A stretch of DNA of 64,000 bases, taken from the NCBI GenBank assembly GCA_963729215.1, contig CAVSND010000023.1:310001-374000 (forward strand), read 5' to 3'. Both the position numbers and the translations under genes were made by a program. Below the pieces are notes generated by a model. It did no database searches, had not been told where the DNA came from, and saw only the letters and a program-made list of their open reading frames with translations. How positions within the stretch are numbered: position 1 is the stretch's first letter; each line of letters starts with the position of its first letter. This DNA comes from CAVQJU01 sp963729215. Lineage in GTDB: Bacteria > Acidobacteriota > Vicinamibacteria > Vicinamibacterales > CAVVIG01. Of the stretch, positions 28,215 through 38,204 are shown piece by piece.

Positions 28215-30320
28215 ATGACACTGCGCCCACTGACTGTCTCTTCTATCCGTCGCAAGGCCGTTTGGGGTCCCAAACGCACGGCGGCGGCCGCTCTGATTGC
28301 GGTTTTCGGCTTCGGGTTCGCGACCACCGCTTCGGCGGCGGGTTCGGGCCGTTTCCAGAACCTCGATAAGGGTAGCCGTCACCATCGTCAGGCCCCCCAC
28401 AAGCGTCCCGGCGGTCCCGGCTTCAACGTCAAGAACTACAAGATGGACGATGAGGTCACCAAGCGTGCCGATCGCGGAAATCCGCTGCACACGACCAGCG
28501 TCATCGTGACGCTCGTGCCCGGTGCGAAACTCCCGCCGGAGTTCAAGCGGTGGGCGCGAGCCGACAAGCTGGACATCATCAACGGCGCGGTGCTCGACCT
28601 GCCGGACAACGTCCTCAAGCAGCTCGCCAAGCACCCGGACGTGTTCCGTATCCATGACAATCGTCCGACGTCGTCGCACAACTACCGCACGTCCATCACG
28701 GTGGGCGCCGACGTGGTTCGCGACTATCTCGGTTACACGGGCGCCGGCATCGGCGTCGCGATTCTCGATTCCGGCATCGCCTCCTGGCACGACGACCTGA
28801 CGCGCGGCGGGGTGACCAAGACGTTCCCCTACGGCGATCAGCGCGTCGCCAAGTTCGTGGACTTCGTCGGCACGAAGACCACACCGTACGACGACAACGG
28901 GCACGGCACGCACGTGGCCGGCATCGTCGCTGGCAACGGCTACGATTCGAACGGCGAGAAATCCGGCATCGCGCCGAAGGCCTCGATCATCTCGTTGAAG
29001 GTCCTGGACCGGAACGGCGCGGGCAAAATCGGCAGCATCATCGCCGCGCTGAACTGGATCGCCGCCAACTACCAGACCTACAACATCAGGGTCGTGAACA
29101 TGTCGGTGGGCGCGAGCATCCGCGAGTCGTATCTCACCGACCCGCTGACGCTCGCCACCAAGCGCGTCACTGACCTCGGCATCACCGTCGTCACCGCGGC
29201 GGGCAACCAGGGCACGAACGCCCTCGGCCTGAAGCAGTTCGGCGGCATCACGGCACCCGGCAACGCGCCGTGGGTGCTGACGGTCGGCGCGTCGAGCACG
29301 ATGGGAACGCTGACTCGCACGGACGATACGCTCGCGAGCTTCAGCTCACGTGGTCCGACGCCCAAGGACTTCCTGGCGAAGCCGGACCTCGTCGCCCCCG
29401 GCACCGGCACGATCTCGCTGGCCGCCCCGGGCAGCCTCTTCTACACCACGAAGGTCTCGGCGCTGCTTTCGGGCAAGCTGTTGCTCGGCGTGAAGCCGTA
29501 CCTGAGCCTGAGCGGCACCAGCATGGCGGCGCCGGTGGTCAGCGGCACGGTCGCGCTGATGCTGCAGGCGAACCCGAACCTGACGCCGAACCTCATCAAG
29601 GGCATCCTGCAGTACACCGCGCAGGCATATGCCGGATACAAACCGCTCGAACAGGGCGCCGGCTTCCTGAACACCTACGGCGCCGTCAAGCTCGCGAGGT
29701 TCTACGCCTCGCACCACGTCGGCGATCGCCTGCCGTCGCAGAGCACGTGGAGCCGCCACATCATCTGGGGCAACCACATGATCAAGGGCGGCTACATCAA
29801 CCCCAAGGGCAACGCCTGGAAGAACTCCACTGTGTGGGGTTACGCCAAGACCCAGGACGACCAGGGCGACAACATCGTCTGGGGCACGATGAGCGGCGAC
29901 GACAACATCGTCTGGGGCACCGCCGATGAATACGGCGACAACATCGTGTGGGGCACGTCCGCCGACGACAACATCGTGTGGGGCACGTCCGGCGATGACA
30001 ACATCGTCTGGGGCACGATGAGCGGCGACGACAACATCGTCTGGGGCACCGACTGCGGCGGCTCTGACTGCGACAACATCGTGTGGGGCACGTCCGACGA
30101 TGACAACATCGTCTGGGGCACCGCCGATGCGCTGGACAACATCGTGTGGGGCACGTCCGACGACGACAACATCGTGTGGGGCACGTCCGACGACGACAAC
30201 ATCGTGTGGGGCACGTCTGGCGACGATACGCCGGTCTTCCCGGACGAAACCGTTGGGCCGCTACCAAACGTCGACCTCGAATTTGGCGACCTGACGGTCA
30301 CCGTTGGCGGGGTGAACTAG
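28215..30320 (+). CDS. Secreted S8 (subtilisin-like) protease with C-terminal DNIVWGT repeats
   Basis: A 701-residue protein. Signal peptide to about residue 41 (AVFGFGFATTASA), a propeptide to about 155, then an S8 domain with the catalytic triad Asp185 (VAILDSGIAS), His230 (DNGHGTHVAG) and Ser436 (SGTSMAAPVVSG), and oxyanion Asn331 (AAGNQG). After residue 505 degenerate IIWGN and TVWGY units lead into eleven DNIVWGT copies (from residue 552) spaced by 3-7 mostly acidic residues, then a short acidic tail. All catalytic residues are present, so it should be active outside the cytoplasm. The repeats may form a stacked beta structure, bind metal through the Asp ladder or anchor the enzyme; this is inference. 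Confidence 0.93.
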   Translation: MTLRPLTVSSIRRKAVWGPKRTAAAALIAVFGFGFATTASAAGSGRFQNLDKGSRHHRQAPHKRPGGPGFNVKNYKMDDEVTKRADRGNPLHTTSVIVTLVPGAKLPPEFKRWARADKLDIINGAVLDLPDNVLKQLAKHPDVFRIHDNRPTSSHNYRTSITVGADVVRDYLGYTGAGIGVAILDSGIASWHDDLTRGGVTKTFPYGDQRVAKFVDFVGTKTTPYDDNGHGTHVAGIVAGNGYDSNGEKSGIAPKASIISLKVLDRNGAGKIGSIIAALNWIAANYQTYNIRVVNMSVGASIRESYLTDPLTLATKRVTDLGITVVTAAGNQGTNALGLKQFGGITAPGNAPWVLTVGASSTMGTLTRTDDTLASFSSRGPTPKDFLAKPDLVAPGTGTISLAAPGSLFYTTKVSALLSGKLLLGVKPYLSLSGTSMAAPVVSGTVALMLQANPNLTPNLIKGILQYTAQAYAGYKPLEQGAGFLNTYGAVKLARFYASHHVGDRLPSQSTWSRHIIWGNHMIKGGYINPKGNAWKNSTVWGYAKTQDDQGDNIVWGTMSGDDNIVWGTADEYGDNIVWGTSADDNIVWGTSGDDNIVWGTMSGDDNIVWGTDCGGSDCDNIVWGTSDDDNIVWGTADALDNIVWGTSDDDNIVWGTSDDDNIVWGTSGDDTPVFPDETVGPLPNVDLEFGDLTVTVGGVN
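29868..30215 (+). repeat. Coding tandem repeats (DNIVWGT x11) in the S8 protease
   Basis: Eleven copies of a GACAACATCGT-TGGGGCAC core encoding DNIVWGT. The common spacing is 30 nt (10 residues), with longer spacers such as MSGD, ADEYG and DCGGSDC. Nucleotide identity between copies is very high, so unit gain or loss by slippage or recombination is likely. Confidence 0.95.
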
Positions 30321-30322
30321 CC

Positions 30323-30991
30323 ATGGAAAACATGCCTTATCGCGAAGGCCTGTCGACCGAGCTGCGTGCGGTCGAAGCCACGACGACGGTTACGAGCAGT
30401 GATTGGCGGAACGGCCTGCCGGTGCTGACCGGCGGCTGGGTCACACTGCGGGAACTGCGGACCGATGATGCGGATTCCCTGTTCGCCCTGCTGACCACCG
30501 AGGAGGTTTCGCGGTTCATCTCGCCGCCTCCTTCGTCGGTTGAAGGGTTCAAGAAGTTCATCGAGTGGACCCGGCAGCAGCGGACGGCCGGCACCTACGC
30601 GTGCTTCGCGGTCACGCTCAAGGGCTTCGATACGGCGATCGGCATCTTCCAGGTGCGCGCAAGCGACGCCGGGTTCGAGACCGCCGAATGGGGCTTCGCC
30701 ATCGGGTCGCCATTCTGGGGCACGGGCGTGTTCCAGGAAGGCGCCGAGATGCTGCTCGAGTTCGCGTTCGATACGCTGCACGTCCGCCGGCTCGAGGCTC
30801 GGGCGGCGGTGCAGAACGGCCGCGGCAACGGCGCGCTCATCAAAGTGGGCGCCGTGCAGGAGGCCATCCTGCGGAAGTCGTTCGTGAAGAACGGCCGCAC
30901 ATACGACCAGGTGTTGTTCGCGATCCTCGAACAGGACTGGCGCGCGGGACACGACGTGGACGTCCCGAGCTATCGCGCGCTCGTGCACTGA
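30323..30991 (+). CDS. GNAT-family (RimJ/RimL-like) N-acetyltransferase
   Basis: A 222-residue acetyltransferase. After an unusual 38-residue N-terminus, TGGWVTLRELRTDDADSLFALL starts the fold. GFAIGSPFWGTGVFQEGAEMLLEFAF is the acetyl-CoA-binding segment, and VRRLEARAAVQNGRGNGALIKVGAVQE closes a RimJ-type domain. Its ATG is 2 nt behind the S8 protease stop, so the two are co-transcribed and probably coupled, though no functional link is known. A terminator follows at 31016-31046. Confidence 0.85.
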   Translation: MENMPYREGLSTELRAVEATTTVTSSDWRNGLPVLTGGWVTLRELRTDDADSLFALLTTEEVSRFISPPPSSVEGFKKFIEWTRQQRTAGTYACFAVTLKGFDTAIGIFQVRASDAGFETAEWGFAIGSPFWGTGVFQEGAEMLLEFAFDTLHVRRLEARAAVQNGRGNGALIKVGAVQEAILRKSFVKNGRTYDQVLFAILEQDWRAGHDVDVPSYRALVH

Positions 30992-31015
30992 GCGACGTGA
31001 TGATGTCTCTTCAAG

Positions 31016-31046
31016 GGCCGGCCACAATCATGTGGCTGGCCTTTTT
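31016..31046 (+). terminator. Terminator after the protease-GNAT operon
   Basis: GGCCGGCCACA (31016-31026), loop ATCA, TGTGGCTGGCC (31031-31041), then TTTTT: an 11-bp stem with one G-T wobble and a U tract on the plus strand. It overlaps the last codons of the convergent sulfurtransferase. Confidence 0.85.
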
Positions 31047-31906
31047 GCTTCTGTCCGTACGGGTGATGTTTCGACTCCTCGGCCGGGATCGCTCGACCAT
31101 TCGCTCCACGAGCCCGGGTAGAGCCGTGCTCCGTGAAGGTCGGCCAGTTCCAGCGCCAGCAGGGAATGACAGGCCGTGACGCCTGACCCGCAATAACAGA
31201 CAGCCTCGTCCGGCCTGACGCTGCCCAGGACCGCCGTGAGACGCGCGCGAAGAGCTTCGGGAGGCCGGAAGACTCCTCGTTCGTCCACGTTCTGCATGAA
31301 GTGGTCGTTGACGGCACCGGGAATGTGTCCCGGCACGCGGTCGATGGGCTCGATTTCGCCGCGGTAACGTTCCGGGGCCCGGACGTCGATCAGCCCGGCG
31401 GCCCTCTGCTCGCTCATTCGCGCCACTTCGTCGATATCGGCGATCATCCCCGGGCGCGGGGTTCCTGTGAACGATCGTGGCGGCCGCGTCTCGACGCCGG
31501 AAGCGGTCGGCCGGTGTTCGCTGACCCACCGGGCGAATCCCCCGTCCAGCACGGCGACATCATCGTGGCCCATCCAGCGAAGCAGCCACCACAGACGGCT
31601 CGCGAACATGCCGTTGTCCTGGTCGTACGCGACAACCTGTATCCCGGGAGCGATGCCAAGTCCTCCGAGGATGCGCGTGAGATCGCCTGGGTCGGGAAGC
31701 GGATGACGGCCGTTGCGTCCGTTCAGTTCACCCGACAGCTGCCTTTCGAGATGCGCATATGTGGCGCCGGGAATGTGCCGTGCGGCGTATTCACGCGATC
31801 CCCACTCGGGGTCGGTCAGCATGAAGCGGCAGTCCACGACTGCCCATAGCGGGTCCCCCAGATGGGTGGCGAGGGTTGCGCCATCAACCAGAGTCCTGTG
31901 AGCCAT
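31028..31906 (-). CDS. Sulfurtransferase (tandem rhodanese domains)
   Basis: A 292-residue two-domain rhodanese of the thiosulfate/3-mercaptopyruvate sulfurtransferase type. The N-terminal inactive domain has WAVVDCRFML and AYDQDNGMFASRLWW. The C-terminal active domain has GLIDVRAPERYRGE, IPGAVN and the catalytic cysteine in VCYCGSGVTACHS. That loop, CGSGVTA, is typical of SseA-like enzymes. I prefer the ATG at 31906; a GTG at 31930 would add eight residues. It converges on the GNAT gene. Confidence 0.9.
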   Translation of the reverse strand: MAHRTLVDGATLATHLGDPLWAVVDCRFMLTDPEWGSREYAARHIPGATYAHLERQLSGELNGRNGRHPLPDPGDLTRILGGLGIAPGIQVVAYDQDNGMFASRLWWLLRWMGHDDVAVLDGGFARWVSEHRPTASGVETRPPRSFTGTPRPGMIADIDEVARMSEQRAAGLIDVRAPERYRGEIEPIDRVPGHIPGAVNDHFMQNVDERGVFRPPEALRARLTAVLGSVRPDEAVCYCGSGVTACHSLLALELADLHGARLYPGSWSEWSSDPGRGVETSPVRTEAKRPAT

Positions 31907-32050
31907 GTCTTCGTAAGAATAAGCCGTCACGCAACGTCTGGCCCGGTCATCCCATCCGTCTCTCCTGGCTCCGGGGGCTTCCGAGGCCCGTCGAGAGGCA
32001 CGAATTCATGCAAATGGGCCGGTTCTTATAGAATGTTGAGCCTGCCCCAG

Positions 32051-33774
<1,724 letters not shown>

Positions 33775-33775
<1 letters not shown>

Positions 33776-34371
33776 TGGAATATCACATCACCCAGTACGA
33801 TCTCGAACAGGGCGCGCTCGAAATCCAGTACATCGAGGAGTTCTTCGGCGAGTTCCCCCGCAAGAAGACGGCCGCTGAAATTGTCCGCCGGCTGTCAGGC
33901 CGCGGCCATCTCATCCTGCTGGCGAACGCGCCCCTCGGCGACGACAGCGGGACGGTGGTTCCCGTGTCGTTCAAGGTCGCGCACGAGATCCAGTCGCCCG
34001 AATCGGAGCCGAAGCTGAACGATCTCGTCAACCGCCTGAGAGACCACGTCCAGTTCGACGGCCGGAAGGTGTTATACACGTGGATCGGCGGCACCAGGCG
34101 CGACTGGCGCGGCCAGGGCCACTTCCGCGCGCTCACCGAGCAGCAGGAGGTGTGGGCCGTGGAACAGGGTTTCGACGAAATCGTCGTGAAAACGAAGAAT
34201 CGGTTCTATGAAATGCGCGGCACGCTCGACCACCTGCGGTTCGAGGTCGTGAAGTACGAGCGCAACGCGTCCGACAACGCGGAATCGAAGGTCTATCTCA
34301 GCAAGAAACTGCACTCCGAGGTCCTCGGCACGCACCGCAGCGCGAAGACCGTGGTGCAGGTGACGACTTAG
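33775..34371 (+). CDS. GNAT-like N-acetyltransferase
   Basis: A 198-residue protein translated from an ATG overlapping the glnS stop by 1 nt. The central RRDWRGQGHFRALTEQQEVWAVEQGF resembles the acetyl-CoA loop (RxxGxG/A) of GNAT enzymes, and the C-terminal KTKNRFYEMRGTLDHLRFEVV fits the last strands. The first half is less typical. The acceptor is unknown. Tight coupling to glnS suggests co-expression, not necessarily related function. Confidence 0.7.
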
Positions 34372-34373
34372 GA

Positions 34374-34430
34374 AAGGTCCACAAGGTCCACGGGTCCACA
34401 GGTCCACAGGTCCACAGGTCCACAGGTCCG
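34374..34430. repeat. GGTCCACA 8-9 bp tandem array (left of the asparaginase gene)
   Basis: About seven GGTCCACA/GGTCCACG units with occasional single-base spacers between the GNAT-like stop and the asparaginase stop. A matching array lies on the other side of the asparaginase gene. Confidence 0.85.
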
Positions 34431-34443
34431 GCGACGCCGGAGT

Positions 34444-34941
34444 TCACGGTTCGGGTTCGAAGACTCCTGTCTCCCGATTCTTTCGCACGCGATCCCACGA
34501 GAAGCAGCGGCCGTTCATCGCCACGTACACACCGGCCGGAAGCACCTGCGCGAAGCTGAGCGCGCTCCCGAGGTTGAATAGCCCGTCGGAGCTGCCGAAC
34601 GCGTAGGGCACCATCGCGCCCGTCAGCACGATCGTCTTCTCCCCGCCCGGAAGACCCGAGGCCAGCGCACGCGCGGTCTCGACCATCGTGTCGGTACCGT
34701 GGGTCACCACGATGCGGCCCTCAGCGGCCTGGCGGCATGCGGAGACGATAACGCCTCGATCGGCGTCCGTCATGTCGAGGCTGTCGATCATCATCAGCGT
34801 CTGAATCGACACGTCGAGCCGGCAGCGTCCCAGGCGCAGCATCTCGACGAGGTGCGTCTCCTTGAACGCGAGCGTGCCGGCCAGTTCGTTGTACTCCTTG
34901 TCGAACGTGCCGCCGGTCACGAAGAGGCGAATGGGGGCCAT
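34444..34941 (-). CDS. Asparaginase-family protein, N-terminal domain only
   Basis: A 165-residue protein equal to the N-terminal catalytic domain of type I/II asparaginases (normally about 330 residues). The first catalytic Thr lies in LFVTGGTFDK and the second Thr-Asp in VVTHGTDTMVETA. ALEIGHT-like continuation is TIVLTGAMVPYAFGSSDGLFNLGSAL. The C-terminal domain is absent, ending at GVFEPEP. Single-domain members exist in databases, so it need not be broken. ATG 34941 is preferred over the adjacent GTG. Short-unit arrays flank it on both sides. Confidence 0.8.
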   Translation of the reverse strand: MAPIRLFVTGGTFDKEYNELAGTLAFKETHLVEMLRLGRCRLDVSIQTLMMIDSLDMTDADRGVIVSACRQAAEGRIVVTHGTDTMVETARALASGLPGGEKTIVLTGAMVPYAFGSSDGLFNLGSALSFAQVLPAGVYVAMNGRCFSWDRVRKNRETGVFEPEP

Positions 34942-34950
34942 CACAAAATC

Positions 34951-35045
34951 CTGGGTTCAAAGGGTCACAAAGGTTCACAGGTCCACAGGTCCACGAGGTC
35001 CACAGGTCCAAAAGGTCCAAAAGGTCCAAGAGGGTTCAAATTCAA
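34951..35045. repeat. GGTCCACA/GGTCCAAA 8-9 bp tandem array (right of the asparaginase gene)
   Basis: Degenerate units GGTTCACA, GGTCCACA, GGTCCACG and GGTCCAAAA in direct orientation with the array at 34374-34430. They occupy the divergent promoter gap between the asparaginase and aminotransferase genes. Confidence 0.85.
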
Positions 35046-35073
35046 GAGTTCTCATAGAATAATCGTCAATCCC

Positions 35074-36249
35074 ATGCCGAACACGATCAGGGCCGCGACG
35101 CGTATGGACGGCGTGCAGGCGCCCATTATTCCGGTGGTTGGAGACATCATCCGGCAGGTGCCGGGCACGATCTCGCTGGGGCAGGGCATCGTCCACTACG
35201 GGCCGCCGCCGCAGGCGGCCGATGCGGTGCGACATGCCCTGGGCGAGGGCGCGACGCACGAATATTCCGGCGGGACGGGCCAGCCCGAACTGGTGGCGCG
35301 CATCGCGGCCAAGCTTGCGGCTGAAAACGGCATCGACACCGCGCGCGGCGCCTCGATCATGGTCACTGCCGGCGCGAACATGGCGTTCATGCACGCGGTG
35401 CTCGCGATATCCGAGCCGGGCGACGAAATCATCCTGCCCGTTCCGTTCTACTTCAACCACGAGATGGCGATCCAGATGGCCGGGTGCCGTGCCGTCACCG
35501 TGCCGACCGACGAACGCTACCATCCCGATCTCGACGCGCTTGGCCGCGCCATCACGGATCGCACGCGCGCCATCGTCACGATCTCTCCGAACAATCCGAG
35601 CGGCGCCGTGTTTCCCGAGCCGCTGTTGCGTGCCGTCAGCGCACTCTGCCGCGACCGCGGCCTGTACCACATCTCCGACGAGACCTACGAGTACTTCACG
35701 TACGGATCGGCCCGGCACCTGTCGCCGGGATCGTTGCCGGCGGCGGCCGCGCACACCATCTCGATCTTCTCGCTCTCGAAGGCCTACGGCATGGCTGGCT
35801 GGCGCATCGGATACGTCGTCTACCCGGACGATCTGACCGCGGCAATGCTGAAGATTCAGGACACGATTCTGATTTGCCCCACGGTCGTGGCCGAACGGGC
35901 GGCGTTGGCGGCGCTCGATGTCGGGCGCGCGTATTGCGATCAGCACGTGCGCGAGCTGGGGACGATCCGGCAGATCGTGGTCGACGCTCTCGGCAGCCTG
36001 GGCCCGGTGTGCAACGTGCCGCCTGCCGAAGGCGCGATGTACTGTTTTCCGAAAATCGCCACGACGATGGACGCGATGACGCTCGCGGAGCGGCTCATCC
36101 GCGAGCACAAGGTCGCCGTGACGCCGGGGTCGGCATTCGGCATGTCCGACGGCTGCTATTTTCGGGTGGCGTTCGGGGCGCTTCAGCGAGAGACAGTGGC
36201 TGAAGGCATCGGGCGGCTCGTCACGGGCCTTCGCGCCATCTGTGGCTGA
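35074..36249 (+). CDS. Class I/II PLP-dependent aminotransferase
   Basis: A 391-residue fold-type I aminotransferase. The PLP lysine is in SIFSLSKAYGMAGWRIGY. ISPNNPSGAVFP binds the cofactor ring and HISDETYEYFTY carries the PLP-aspartate. The C-terminal substrate arginine is in YFRVAFGA. The sequence resembles aspartate/aromatic-type aminotransferases, but substrate cannot be assigned. It converges on the topoisomerase operon. Confidence 0.9.
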   Translation: MPNTIRAATRMDGVQAPIIPVVGDIIRQVPGTISLGQGIVHYGPPPQAADAVRHALGEGATHEYSGGTGQPELVARIAAKLAAENGIDTARGASIMVTAGANMAFMHAVLAISEPGDEIILPVPFYFNHEMAIQMAGCRAVTVPTDERYHPDLDALGRAITDRTRAIVTISPNNPSGAVFPEPLLRAVSALCRDRGLYHISDETYEYFTYGSARHLSPGSLPAAAAHTISIFSLSKAYGMAGWRIGYVVYPDDLTAAMLKIQDTILICPTVVAERAALAALDVGRAYCDQHVRELGTIRQIVVDALGSLGPVCNVPPAEGAMYCFPKIATTMDAMTLAERLIREHKVAVTPGSAFGMSDGCYFRVAFGALQRETVAEGIGRLVTGLRAICG

Positions 36250-36284
36250 CGCGACCGGCCAGAGCGGCCCGGGCGCGCGTCGAA

Positions 36285-38204
36285 TCAGACGTCGAGTTCT
36301 TCCGCCTCGTTCGCTCGTTCCATGATGAACCTGAAACGGGCGGACGCATCCTTCCCCATCAGCTCGTTGATGATCCGATCCGTCACGATCTGATCGGTCA
36401 CTTCCACACGCAGCAGCCGGCGGGTCCTCGGGTTGAGCGTGGTTTCCCACAGGACCTTCGGCATCATCTCGCCTAGTCCTTTGAACCGCGTGATTTCAGG
36501 TGTTCCGCGGCCATGGCCGTTCTTCCCGTGCTGCTTCAGGATCGCGTCCCGCTGCGCATCGTCGAGCGCCCAGTGGGTCTCCTTGCCGATGTCGATGCGA
36601 TAGAGGGGCGGTTGCGCGAGATACACGTGCCCGTTGGCGATGAGCTGTGGCAGGTGGCGGTAGATGAACGTGAGCAGCAGCGTGGCGATGTGATTGCCGT
36701 CGGAATCGGCGTCGGCGAGGATGATGATCTTGCCGTAGCGCAGGCGCGGGAGCTCGAAATTCTTGCCGAGGCCGCATCCGAGCGCCGTCACGAGATCCGT
36801 CAGCTCCTTGTTCTCGAGCACCTTCGCGAGCGATGCGCTTTCGGTGTTCAGCACCTTGCCCCGCAGCGGGAGGATGGCCTGCCGCGCGCGGTCGCGCCCC
36901 TGCTTCGCCGACCCGCCAGCCGAATCGCCCTCGACGATGAAGATTTCGCTGCCTTCCCGTGTGTCGTTCGTGCAGTCGCTGAGCTTGCCGGGCAGGTTGA
37001 GGCGCGTGGACGTCGCGCTCTTGCGCGAGACCTCGGCCTGGGCCGCGCGGCTGGCCTCGCGCGCCCGGGCGGAGAGGATGATGCGGGCCACGATCGCCTC
37101 GGCCAGGCTGATGTTGTGGTTCAACCAGTGCTCGAGGGCCGGCCGGATCACGCCGTCGACGGCCGACACCAGTTCGGGGTTGTTCAGGCGATCCTTCGTC
37201 TGGCCCTGGAACTGCGGCTCCTGCACGAACACGCTCAGAACGCCCGTGAGGCCCTCACGGATGTCCTCGGCCACCAGCGTCACGCCTTTCGGCGAGAGGT
37301 TGTGCGTGTCGATGAAATTGCGGACCGCCTTGCCGATGCCGGCCCTCAGTCCGTTTTCGTGCGTGCCGCCCGAGCCCGTCGGGATGCCGTTCACGTAGGA
37401 CCGGATGTGCTCGTCGGTCGCCTCGGTCCACTGCAGCACGAGGTCGATTCGCAGTCCTTCGTCCTTGTTCAACGTGAAGGGCGCGTCGTGCACGGCTTTG
37501 GCGCCGCGTTCCGCGACGATTTTCTTCAGGTAGTCGACGAGCCCTTCGTCGTGTTCGAAGGTGAACTTCTGCTTCGATGTCTCGTCCTCGAAGACCACCT
37601 TCACGCCTTTGTGAAGGTAGCTGGCGACTTCGAGCCGGTCCCTGATGACCGCCGGATCGAACTCGATCTTCGGGAAGATGGTCGCGTCGGGGTGGAAGTA
37701 GACCGAGGTGCCTGTGCCCCTGGCGGGCCCGATCTTCTTGAGCGCGCCAAGCGGCTTGCCCTGCTTGAAGCGCATTTCCCACTGGGCGCCGTCACGTTTG
37801 ACGGTGGCGACCAGTTCCTTCGACAGCGCATTCACCACGCTTGCGCCGACGCCGTGGAGGCCGCCGGCCGTCTTGTAGCTGCCGTGTTCGAATTTGCCGC
37901 CGGCGTGGAGCACCGTGAAGATCGTTTCGAGCGCGCTTCTCTTGGTCTTGGGATGCTTGTCGATCGGCGCCCCGCGCCCATCGTCCTCGATCGTCACCGA
38001 CGAGCCGTCGTCGTGCAGGACCACGCGGATGTTCGAGGCGAAGCCGTTCATCGCCTCGTCGATCGCGTTGTCGAGGATTTCCCAGACGAGATGGTGCAGG
38101 CCGGTGGAACCGACACCACCGATGTACATCCCGGGCCGTTTGCGAACCGGCTCCAGACCTTCGAGAACGGTGATGTCTTTAGCGGTGTAGTCCGCGCTTG
38201 CCAT
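36285..38204 (-). CDS. Type IIA DNA topoisomerase subunit B (GyrB/ParE-like)
   Basis: A 639-residue B subunit. The GHKL ATPase has ILDNAIDEAMNG, IEDDGRGAPID and KTAGGLHGVGASVVNALS. The transducer contains QTKDRLNNPE. The TOPRIM domain has EIFIVEGDSAGGSAKQGR and IILADADSDGNHIATLLL, with the metal-binding DxD, and the tail has FKGLGEM. The DADSDG box and short C-terminus are ParE-like rather than GyrB-like. It is last in a three-gene unit; its start overlaps the NYN-LOTUS stop. Confidence 0.93.
   Translation of the reverse strand: MASADYTAKDITVLEGLEPVRKRPGMYIGGVGSTGLHHLVWEILDNAIDEAMNGFASNIRVVLHDDGSSVTIEDDGRGAPIDKHPKTKRSALETIFTVLHAGGKFEHGSYKTAGGLHGVGASVVNALSKELVATVKRDGAQWEMRFKQGKPLGALKKIGPARGTGTSVYFHPDATIFPKIEFDPAVIRDRLEVASYLHKGVKVVFEDETSKQKFTFEHDEGLVDYLKKIVAERGAKAVHDAPFTLNKDEGLRIDLVLQWTEATDEHIRSYVNGIPTGSGGTHENGLRAGIGKAVRNFIDTHNLSPKGVTLVAEDIREGLTGVLSVFVQEPQFQGQTKDRLNNPELVSAVDGVIRPALEHWLNHNISLAEAIVARIILSARAREASRAAQAEVSRKSATSTRLNLPGKLSDCTNDTREGSEIFIVEGDSAGGSAKQGRDRARQAILPLRGKVLNTESASLAKVLENKELTDLVTALGCGLGKNFELPRLRYGKIIILADADSDGNHIATLLLTFIYRHLPQLIANGHVYLAQPPLYRIDIGKETHWALDDAQRDAILKQHGKNGHGRGTPEITRFKGLGEMMPKVLWETTLNPRTRRLLRVEVTDQIVTDRIINELMGKDASARFRFIMERANEAEELDV

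Noticed and set aside
29868..30215. Regular repeats that might be read as a CRISPR array
   Set aside because: The units are in frame, encode DNIVWGT, have very short variable spacers and lie inside an intact protease gene; there are no cas genes.
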